From positions 1 to 5,861 of the forward strand of contig JAPPMR010000149.1 of NCBI GenBank assembly GCA_028818995.1: a DNA stretch of 5,861 nucleotides. Reading direction: 5' to 3'. The stretch comes from Candidatus Poribacteria bacterium. Its GTDB lineage: Bacteria > Poribacteria > WGA-4E > WGA-3G. Shown here one piece after another: positions 1 through 5,181 of the stretch; position 1 is the first letter of the stretch, and every line of letters starts with the position of its first letter. A program made the translations under genes and the position numbers. Below the pieces are notes generated by a model, which saw nothing but the letters and a program-made list of their open reading frames with translations, was not told where the DNA came from and made no database searches.

Positions 1-431
1 ACGTGATGCCGACACTACTCCATCTTGCAGGCGTTGATATTCCAGATACAGTTGATGGCATGCCCATGGTAGGCGACACAAAACGTGAATGGTTATACGG
101 CGAAGTCGGTGCAGATGGTAGTGGCACCCGAATGATCCATGAAGGACGCTATAAACTTATCTACTACGCCACCGGAAACTACCGACAACTCTTTGATTTG
201 GAAGAGGATCCGAGAGAGTTAAATGACCTATCCGATTCGTCCGCGCATGCTGAAGTCCTTGATCGGTTGACGAACCTTCTAATTGGTGAACTCTATGGCG
301 GCGATGAAAAATGGGTGCAAGAGAATGTACTCGTTGGATTGCCTGATAAAGAGTACCGTCCATCTGCGAATCGTAGTTTATCTGGACAGCGCGGGCTTCA
401 TTGGCCACAGTCTCCGTCTACTGGACGTTGA
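1..431 (+). CDS. Sulfatase (arylsulfatase-type), C-terminal part; 5' end outside window
   Basis: This is the tail of a sulfatase, an enzyme that hydrolyses sulfate esters, probably on sulfated glycans. The gene enters from the left edge: bases 1-2 finish a codon and the frame reads VMPTLLHLAGVDIP, the motif normally preceded by D/I in alkaline-phosphatase-fold sulfatases (DxMPTLLxLAGxxxP), so the GTG/ATG at 3-8 are internal codons, not a start. Further on come a GRYKLIYY strand (visible residues 48-55) and LFDLEEDPREL (63-73), the hallmark of the sulfatase C-terminal subdomain (DUF4976-like). The formylglycine Cys/Ser-x-Pro-x-Arg site and the calcium ligands lie upstream and cannot be checked, nor can a signal peptide. 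The frame ends at TGA 429-431, after a basic, low-complexity tail. The family call is firm; the substrate is unknown. Confidence 0.9.
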   Translation, partial: VMPTLLHLAGVDIPDTVDGMPMVGDTKREWLYGEVGADGSGTRMIHEGRYKLIYYATGNYRQLFDLEEDPRELNDLSDSSAHAEVLDRLTNLLIGELYGGDEKWVQENVLVGLPDKEYRPSANRSLSGQRGLHWPQSPSTGR

Positions 432-457
432 ATGTCCTTACTATAATGTGGTATTAT
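428..457 (+). promoter_or_regulatory. Possible sigma70-type promoter for the AlbA_2/ATPase gene
   Basis: A TTGAAT box (428-433) lies 18 bp before TATTAT (452-457), about 49 bp ahead of the start codon at 506. A perfect TATAAT also sits at 442-447 but has no good -35 partner. The -35 box overlaps the sulfatase stop codon. The region is AT-rich, so chance matches are likely; read-through from the sulfatase gene is an equal alternative. Confidence 0.3.
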
Positions 458-485
458 TTTGCAAGAGTTGATTAAAAAAGTAACA

Positions 486-498
486 CTCCGCTTTGGAG
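486..498 (+). promoter_or_regulatory. Shine-Dalgarno GGAG within a small hairpin
   Basis: The Shine-Dalgarno GGAG (495-498) lies 7 nt before the ATG at 506 and supports that start. The preceding CTCC (486-489) is its exact complement, separated by the 5-nt loop GCTTT, so the ribosome site could fold on itself. The stem is only 4 bp, so the effect may be slight. An ATG at 499 is out of frame and stops after six codons. Confidence 0.4.
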
Positions 499-505
499 AT
501 GAATA

Positions 506-2248
506 ATGAATTTCAGTGACGAAGAAATCAAACGCCATATACGTTTAGGTGAAGATAGCCACTGGGAATTCAAGGAAATTAGGTTCGTAGGAGACGAGCC
601 CAAAGAACCTCGTCGCGCTGAATTAGCAGACGAATTCGCTGCATTTGCCAATACGGATGGTGGTGTGGTTTTATGCGGCGTGACCGATAGTGGTGATGTT
701 CAAGGCATGTCGCGCGAGCAGATGAATGAATTGGAAATGTTCTTGGTACAGATTTGCACCGACACGATTAAGCCTCCGATTCGTCCTACTATACTTCGTA
801 GGGAAATAGAACAAGGGAAACCGTTTCTTCTTATTCAAATACCACAGGGGCATACACAACACGATAGTCCTGGAGGCAGCTACCATCGAGTTGGTAGCTC
901 AAAACGCAAAATGACGGGTGATGAACGTCTACGTCTTGCACAGCGACGTGGACAGACACGTTACCTTGGGTACGACAAACAACCTGTACCTGGCACAGGT
1001 TTTGGATCATTGGACGAATCCCTCTGGAAACCTTTATTGAGTGCAGAAGGTGCTGCTGTCCCCGAGTTGGCACTGGAGAAGATGGGACTTCTCACTAACG
1101 ATGAAAACGGCACAACACGAGCAACCGTAGCAGGAGTTCTATTGTGCACACCTTCTCCAGAAGAATGGCTCCCTAACGCTTGTATCTCCGCAACCTGTTA
1201 CCGAGGCAAAGACCGCGCATCTGGACAGATAGATGCCCAGACAATTACTGGTCCCCTGAACCGACAAATTGCTGAGGCAGTGGCTTTCGCGGTTCGTAAC
1301 ATGCGCGTCGGGGCTTTCAAAAACCCAGCGCGAACTGATCTGCCACAATATAGTGAAAGAGCACTGTTTGAAGCAATTGTCAATGCTGTTGTACACCGCG
1401 ACTACGCTATTCACGGCAGCAAAATTCGGATATCAATGTTTGCAGATCGTATTGAAATTATCTCTCCCGGAGGTTTGCCAAACAACCTAACGATTGATAG
1501 CATGGATGTTCGCCAATCAACACGAAACGAAGCACTCGCCTCAATGTTCGGCAGAATGTCTGTTGAAAATGTCCTCGGATCGGATGAACGACAATTCTTT
1601 ATGGAACGCCGTGGAGACGGGGTACCAATCATATTTCGCGAAACAGAAGCATTAAGTGGAGAATTGCCCAAATATCAACTTATTGACGATTCAGAACTTA
1701 TTCTCACAATTCCGGCAGCGGACACAAATGTGGCACCATCGACTGCAATTATCCGCTGTCACCACGAAGGTTCTGCCTTATCAGGAATTGAGTTGTTGAC
1801 ACTGTTTCCAAATAAAACATGGAAACATATAACCACCGATGAAAATGGAGAAGCACAGATTGATCTGCACATGACGCACCTTCCGATGAAGGTGTTCGCA
1901 GCGGCTCTCGGTTATGCTGCGCACGTTGAAAATGCCTGGGTGCCAGCAAAAGGAGGACTTGCAATTGAAATGCAGAGTCTTCAAGGTGGAGGTTCAGTAA
2001 TTTTTCCCGAAGCAACGGGAAGCATTCCAAGTTTATCTGGGTCTTTGAATCCGATACGCGATACTAAAGACCGCACCTATTTATATGCTTCCAACATTGC
2101 TATTAACAAAGGCAAACCACAGCCAGTCCATTTCATTCTCGGCGAAAATTTACATCTCACCGATGCTCACGGAACAGAATTAACAGTGCGTATCGTTGAG
2201 ATTATTGGCAAATCAGTCCTACTGGAATATCGCTCATGCATCAAGTAA
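506..2248 (+). CDS. AlbA_2 (Schlafen-like) DNA/RNA-binding and GHKL ATPase protein with beta-rich C-terminal module
   Basis: The N-terminal part (about residues 15-145) is an AlbA_2 / Schlafen-like domain: WEFKEIRF (20-27), LADEFAAFANTDGGVVLCGV (40-59), then YHRVGSSKRK (126-135). A linker leads to a GHKL ATPase-like module (HATPase_c_4, about 285-385): EAIVNAVVHRDY (289-300) is the N-box, RIEIISPGGLP (315-325) follows, and STRNEALASMFGR (338-350) is the next conserved block. The usual glycine-rich GTG step reads LGSDERQ (357-363), and ERRGDGVPIIF (367-377) closes the module. Residues about 406-580 form an added segment with the look of a carboxypeptidase-regulatory-like beta-sandwich (TTDENGEAQIDL, 443-454) followed by a second block rich in G, S and beta strands. 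Such proteins are often named RecG-like, but no Walker A or helicase motif is visible. It is probably cytoplasmic, with no signal peptide. Relatives occur as transcriptional regulators and in defence islands; the role here is unknown. Confidence 0.85.
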   Translation: MNFSDEEIKRHIRLGEDSHWEFKEIRFVGDEPKEPRRAELADEFAAFANTDGGVVLCGVTDSGDVQGMSREQMNELEMFLVQICTDTIKPPIRPTILRREIEQGKPFLLIQIPQGHTQHDSPGGSYHRVGSSKRKMTGDERLRLAQRRGQTRYLGYDKQPVPGTGFGSLDESLWKPLLSAEGAAVPELALEKMGLLTNDENGTTRATVAGVLLCTPSPEEWLPNACISATCYRGKDRASGQIDAQTITGPLNRQIAEAVAFAVRNMRVGAFKNPARTDLPQYSERALFEAIVNAVVHRDYAIHGSKIRISMFADRIEIISPGGLPNNLTIDSMDVRQSTRNEALASMFGRMSVENVLGSDERQFFMERRGDGVPIIFRETEALSGELPKYQLIDDSELILTIPAADTNVAPSTAIIRCHHEGSALSGIELLTLFPNKTWKHITTDENGEAQIDLHMTHLPMKVFAAALGYAAHVENAWVPAKGGLAIEMQSLQGGGSVIFPEATGSIPSLSGSLNPIRDTKDRTYLYASNIAINKGKPQPVHFILGENLHLTDAHGTELTVRIVEIIGKSVLLEYRSCIK

Positions 2249-2284
2249 AACAAAATGACAGTGAAAGATTCGTTTCATACATCC

Positions 2285-2313
2285 TTGACAAAATCACTCA
2301 AATCCGTTACACT
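2285..2313 (+). promoter_or_regulatory. Sigma70-type promoter for the STAS gene
   Basis: A perfect -35 box TTGACA (2285-2290) is followed by exactly 17 bp and a -10 box TACACT (2308-2313; 4 of 6 matches including the first two bases and the last). Transcription would start near 2320, giving a leader of about 45 nt. This is the strongest promoter-like sequence in the window and suggests the STAS gene begins its own transcript rather than depending on the upstream gene. Confidence 0.65.
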
Positions 2314-2327
2314 AAAACTATAAAACC

Positions 2328-2345
2328 TCCGCATTTAAATGCGGA
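2328..2345 (+). promoter_or_regulatory. 18-nt perfect palindrome in the STAS leader
   Basis: TCCGCATTTAAATGCGGA is a perfect inverted repeat just downstream of the predicted transcription start. It could be an operator for a dimeric repressor. As RNA it could form a stem of up to 7 bp around a TTAA loop. CCTCC (2326-2330), which overlaps its left arm, is also complementary to the Shine-Dalgarno at 2354-2360. No T-run follows, so a terminator is unlikely. Confidence 0.5.
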
Positions 2346-2353
2346 ATATCTAT

Positions 2354-2360
2354 GAGGGAG
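2354..2360 (+). promoter_or_regulatory. Shine-Dalgarno of the STAS gene
   Basis: GAGGGAG ends 4 nt before the ATG at 2365 and fixes that start. It is complementary to the CCTCC at 2326-2330, which creates a possible competing fold with the leader palindrome. Confidence 0.65.
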
Positions 2361-2364
2361 AATA

Positions 2365-2721
2365 ATGTTAGCAGAAATACGTCACAGAGAAGGTGTTATT
2401 ATTATCCGTCCCACTGGTCGCATGATCGGTGCAGCAAATGTTGAAATTAGACAGCAAATTCATGAAGAGCTTGAGGAGCACTTCGATTCACCAAAGGTCA
2501 TCTTTAACCTTGAGGAAGTTACCCGAATGGATAGTAGCGGCTTAGGAACACTCGTTTCCGTGCACGTCACTATCACGCGCAAGGGGGGACGCACCGCACT
2601 CGTCAACGCAGGCGCGCATATCAGAAACCTACTCGTCCTTGGAAGGTTAGCAACCGTTTTTGAGAATTACGACAGTGAAGAGGAAGCAATCCTTGAACTG
2701 AGTGCAGACAAGAGTGAATAA
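2365..2721 (+). CDS. STAS-domain anti-sigma-factor antagonist (SpoIIAA/RsbV type)
   Basis: This 118-residue protein is a single STAS domain over its full length, the usual size for SpoIIAA/RsbV proteins. In known systems such a protein, when unphosphorylated, binds an anti-sigma factor or serine kinase and releases a sigma factor; phosphorylation by the kinase switches it off. The diagnostic motif is MDSSGLGTL (residues 55-63): by alignment with SpoIIAA the phosphorylated serine is the first of the pair, Ser57. The strand VIFNLEEV (45-52) before it, the KGG turn (73-75) and the LLVLGRLATVFE segment (89-100) also match the fold. It has no signal peptide or membrane segment and is cytoplasmic. 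No kinase, phosphatase or sigma factor gene lies beside it, so its partner must be encoded elsewhere. It probably has its own promoter. The family is certain; the pathway is not. Confidence 0.95.
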   Translation: MLAEIRHREGVIIIRPTGRMIGAANVEIRQQIHEELEEHFDSPKVIFNLEEVTRMDSSGLGTLVSVHVTITRKGGRTALVNAGAHIRNLLVLGRLATVFENYDSEEEAILELSADKSE

Positions 2722-2731
2722 TCACTCTATC

Positions 2732-2761
2732 TTGAATTGCAATCAGTAACTGAAGTGTAAT
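2732..2761 (+). promoter_or_regulatory. Weak candidate promoter for the DUF6807 gene
   Basis: TTGAAT (2732-2737) and TGTAAT (2756-2761) are spaced by 18 bp in the 67-nt gap after the STAS gene. No terminator is visible in this gap, so the DUF6807 gene may equally be read through from the STAS promoter. Confidence 0.25.
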
Positions 2762-2788
2762 TACTCAAATACGATACGAAGGAGATCT

Positions 2789-3946
2789 ATGGCAAATCAG
2801 AACAACCTAACGCTAACCGTTGATGCAGGTTTTCATGATCGGGAGGGATGCCCTGTTGTCGTTAATGTTGACCATCCCGAAATTAGCAAATTTTCTGACA
2901 AAGATGTCATCCTAACGGATTCAGAGAGCGGAAATGTTATCTCTGCGCAATGCTACACGAATGCTGATAGCACATCTACTACTTTAGCGTGGATACTCGA
3001 CGGTCTCGCCGCGGGTGCTTCCCGTACTTATACGCTTTCAGAAGGAACCGTTGATGGTGAGGCAGGTGTTGAATTAAAAGAAGTGTCTGAAACAATTGAC
3101 ATTACGCTCAACGGCAGACCTTTCACAACGTTTCGCTACGGAAAATCGCAGTATCGCCCCTATTTCTTTCCAGTATTGGGACCAAATGGATGTGAAGTGA
3201 CACGCGGTGAAACAAGCGAAATCTCAAAAGATCACGTTCATCACCGTTCACTCTACGTCGCTTACGGTGAAGTCAATGATATTGACTTATGGGGTGAAGG
3301 TAGCAATTCGGGAAGAGTTGTTCATCAAAATTTCACACAAAAACATGGTGGTGCCGTTGTCAGTAGAATTTATACCGACAACAACTGGGAAACAAAAGAT
3401 GGTGAATTATTGATGACCGATAAGCAGAATTTTCGTATCTACAATCTACCTGAAGATAGCGCTGTTGTTGACCTTGATTTAAGTTTTATCGCCTCTGCTG
3501 GTGATGTTCATTTTGGCGACACCAAAGAGGGCGGCATCATGTCAATTCGGGTGCATCCATCGATGAACGCGTCAGATGGTGGAAAGATCGAAAACGCTTT
3601 TGGAGGCATCAACGAGGGTGAAACTTGGGGTAAACGTGCCAATTGGTGCGACTATTCCGGTGTCGTTGATGGCACGCCAGTTGGACTCGCTGTATTTGAT
3701 CACATTGTGAATCCGCGGTATCCGACATATTGGCATGTTCGCAACTACGGCTTAATGGGAAGCAACATTTTTGGCAGTGGCACCTTTGAACGTGACCCAT
3801 CCAAAGATGGTGCCTACACGCTAAAACAGGGCAAAGAGATGCACTTCCAATTCCGCGTGCTTATTCATGCTGGCGATGCCACTGTTGGCAAAGTAGCACA
3901 AAAGTATCATGATTTTATCAACCCTCCAACTGTTGAAATTTCCTAA
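2789..3946 (+). CDS. DUF6807 family protein (Pfam formerly 'methane oxygenase PmoA')
   Basis: This 385-residue protein has no signal peptide or membrane segment and begins at an ATG 4 nt after AAGGAG (2779-2784). The first 110 residues are a beta-rich region rich in Val, Thr and Asp. The DUF6807 core follows: YRPYFFPVLGPNG (122-134), DHVHHRSLYVAYGEVN (148-163) with its His pair, HPSMN (256-260), GGINEGETWGKRANWCDYSG (272-291), and DHIVNPRYPTYWHVRNYGL (304-322). The old label PmoA is misleading: this is a soluble protein unrelated in sequence to the membrane subunit of particulate methane monooxygenase. The family is common in planctomycete-like bacteria next to Gfo/Idh/MocA oxidoreductases, as here, which points to sugar or polysaccharide metabolism. 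The exact reaction is unknown. The conserved His, Asp, Asn and Trp residues suggest a ligand or active site, but this is inference. Confidence 0.88.
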   Translation: MANQNNLTLTVDAGFHDREGCPVVVNVDHPEISKFSDKDVILTDSESGNVISAQCYTNADSTSTTLAWILDGLAAGASRTYTLSEGTVDGEAGVELKEVSETIDITLNGRPFTTFRYGKSQYRPYFFPVLGPNGCEVTRGETSEISKDHVHHRSLYVAYGEVNDIDLWGEGSNSGRVVHQNFTQKHGGAVVSRIYTDNNWETKDGELLMTDKQNFRIYNLPEDSAVVDLDLSFIASAGDVHFGDTKEGGIMSIRVHPSMNASDGGKIENAFGGINEGETWGKRANWCDYSGVVDGTPVGLAVFDHIVNPRYPTYWHVRNYGLMGSNIFGSGTFERDPSKDGAYTLKQGKEMHFQFRVLIHAGDATVGKVAQKYHDFINPPTVEIS

Positions 3947-3992
3947 AAATATGTGAACATTTGTTTATAGACGCACATTTCCATAGTCTGTA

Positions 3993-4013
3993 GGCGCGCT
4001 TTGTAAGCGCGCT
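3993..4013 (+). terminator. GC-rich hairpin after the DUF6807 gene; terminator or REP-like palindrome
   Basis: GCGCGCTT (3994-4001) and AAGCGCGC (4005-4012) form a perfect 8-bp stem around a TGT loop, extendable by one G-T pair. It lies 47 nt after the DUF6807 stop codon. The sequence after it, GTTATATAG, is AT-rich but not a true T-run, so termination would be imperfect. Because the hairpin would fold on either strand, a dispersed REP-type palindrome is a fair alternative. Confidence 0.45.
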
Positions 4014-4036
4014 GTTATATAGTATCTAAAATTGGT

Positions 4037-4063
4037 TTGACAATAAATTTAATCACATACCAT
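4037..4063 (+). promoter_or_regulatory. Candidate promoter of the oxidoreductase-lipoprotein pair
   Basis: A perfect TTGACA (4037-4042) lies in the AT-rich spacer before the oxidoreductase gene. The best -10 match, TACCAT (4058-4063), is only 15 bp downstream; at 17 bp the hexamer is CCATAG, a poor fit. The same -35 box precedes the STAS gene. Placement after a hairpin and before a new gene makes a promoter plausible despite the weak -10. Confidence 0.4.
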
Positions 4064-4095
4064 AGGAACAATGCGTCTACAAAGGAGACCGATAT

Positions 4096-5163
4096 ATGGC
4101 AATACCAACTATTCATGTGGGCTGCACACATTTCGCACACGGACGCTTACAAGCACAAGTCAATTCACACGGATTTGAACCTGTTGCGTGCGTAGACATC
4201 AACCTTGAAGCTGCAAAAAAAGGCGTTGAATCAATAAATAACGCTCCTGAAGGTTTGTCAGAACGTATCTATACAACAATAACCGAAGCAAAAGAGAAGC
4301 ACGACGCAGAAGCATGCCTTATCTATGCGTCAACAACAGTTCATGCAGAACTCATCGTTGAAAGTTTGAATCTCGGCATGCACACGCTCTGTGTGAAACC
4401 GATTGCGACAACACAAGCAGAATTCCACGACATCATCAAAGCACATAAAGCAAACCCTGGGACAATATTGGTGCAGGGACAAAACAAACGCTGGAATCCT
4501 GCAGCTGCAAAGATGCGGGAATGGCTCCGAGAAGAAGGCGGCATCGGTGAAATGTTGGGTGGCGAATGTCGATTCTGGATACGCCAAAATCTATTTACCG
4601 GCCCCGATTCTCGCCAACCCGATGCTTACGTTGATGGACTCTACTTCCACGCAGGTTGTAGCCATCAACTTGACCAGCTTGTTGGAGCGAAAGGGCTTCC
4701 GAAGTACGTTACAGCGCAGGTGCATAACCGTCGCGACCCAGCATTAGGACAGATAGAAGCATGGGGCACTGCAGGTGGAAACGCCTTGATGGAATACGAC
4801 AACGGCGCACCGTTCACGTATGCCGGCACCCGCGCAGGACACATGGGAGCTTACGGATGGAGCGGAAGTTGGACATTCCACGGTGAAGAGGGAGACCTAC
4901 GCCGCGATGGTGGACATCTGCAACTTTTCCGAACAGGACAAGAAATCGAAAACCTTACACTTCAAGACCTCCACGGCGGATTGATTGAAGACGACAGACT
5001 CCAATTTGACGCTTTTGCTGAAGCAATCACCACCGGTAAAGACCGTGAGTGGATTCAGGATAGCACACTCGGCACATGGATATTGATGGAAGCATGCAAC
5101 GAATCTGCGCGTACGCACGAACGCGTTGATGTTGAAGCGTTTGCGCAAAAGATGCTTGCTTGA
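4096..5163 (+). CDS. Gfo/Idh/MocA family oxidoreductase
   Basis: This 355-residue protein has the size and two-domain plan of NAD(P)-dependent sugar or cyclitol dehydrogenases. The N-terminal Rossmann half starts IHVGCTHFAHGR (6-17). The usual GxGxxG/A is reduced to G9-C-T-H-F-A14, losing the middle glycine. An acidic residue, Asp34 in ACVDIN (31-36), ends the second strand as in NAD-preferring members. The catalytic EKP motif appears as CVKPIA (99-104): Lys101 and Pro102 are kept but Glu is Val. The C-terminal alpha/beta half has the HAGCSHQLDQLVG segment (185-197), where His190 and Asp193 match the family's H-x-x-D site. The ATG is 8 nt after AAGGAG (4082-4087). There is no signal peptide, so it acts in the cytoplasm. 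The substrate cannot be told; the neighbouring sulfatase and DUF6807 genes suggest a sugar derivative. The lost motif residues could mean altered cofactor use. Confidence 0.92.
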   Translation: MAIPTIHVGCTHFAHGRLQAQVNSHGFEPVACVDINLEAAKKGVESINNAPEGLSERIYTTITEAKEKHDAEACLIYASTTVHAELIVESLNLGMHTLCVKPIATTQAEFHDIIKAHKANPGTILVQGQNKRWNPAAAKMREWLREEGGIGEMLGGECRFWIRQNLFTGPDSRQPDAYVDGLYFHAGCSHQLDQLVGAKGLPKYVTAQVHNRRDPALGQIEAWGTAGGNALMEYDNGAPFTYAGTRAGHMGAYGWSGSWTFHGEEGDLRRDGGHLQLFRTGQEIENLTLQDLHGGLIEDDRLQFDAFAEAITTGKDREWIQDSTLGTWILMEACNESARTHERVDVEAFAQKMLA

Positions 5164-5171
5164 GTCTAAAT

Positions 5172-5176
5172 AGGAG
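5172..5176 (+). promoter_or_regulatory. Shine-Dalgarno of the lipoprotein gene
   Basis: AGGAG lies 5 nt before the ATG at 5182, inside the 18-nt gap after the oxidoreductase stop. It fixes the start and, with no room for a promoter in the gap itself, favours co-transcription of the two genes. Confidence 0.7.
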
Positions 5177-5181
5177 TTCTG

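Larger units (their letters stand above)
3947..4095. other. 149-nt intergenic spacer with hairpin and promoter-like box
   Basis: This spacer separates the DUF6807 gene from the oxidoreductase gene. It is AT-rich apart from one GC-rich hairpin at 3993-4013. An 8-bp inverted repeat, TAGACGCA (3968-3975) and TGCGTCTA (4072-4079), brackets the hairpin and the TTGACA box. I find no convincing small reading frame or structural RNA in it. Confidence 0.5.

Noticed and set aside
423..437. GGAC...GTCC inverted repeat at the sulfatase stop codon
   Set aside because: A 4-bp stem with a 7-nt loop and no T-run is too weak to call a terminator.
283..471. Forward frame of 62 codons overlapping the sulfatase end
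   Set aside because: It overlaps the sulfatase in another frame, and its translation is a low-quality mix of residues with no recognisable motif.
1139..1414. Open antisense frame of 91 codons within the AlbA_2/ATPase gene
   Set aside because: It lies wholly inside a strongly supported gene, has no Shine-Dalgarno-supported start that I can see, and its translation resembles no protein family.
506..2248. RecG-type ATP-dependent helicase
   Set aside because: No Walker A, DEAD/DExH or other helicase motifs are visible; the label comes from loose similarity of AlbA_2/HATPase proteins.
2263..2278. Possible hairpin TGAAA-GATTCG-TTTCA after the AlbA_2/ATPase gene
   Set aside because: The stem is only 5 bp, AT-rich and not followed by a T-run, so it is not a credible terminator.
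1481..2812. The 12-mer AACAACCTAACG present at 1481-1492 and 2801-2812
   Set aside because: Both copies are inside unrelated coding regions, and about one such 12-base match is expected by chance in a window of this size.
2789..3946. Particulate methane monooxygenase subunit (true PmoA)
   Set aside because: The protein is soluble with no transmembrane segments and matches DUF6807; the shared name is a historical mislabel.
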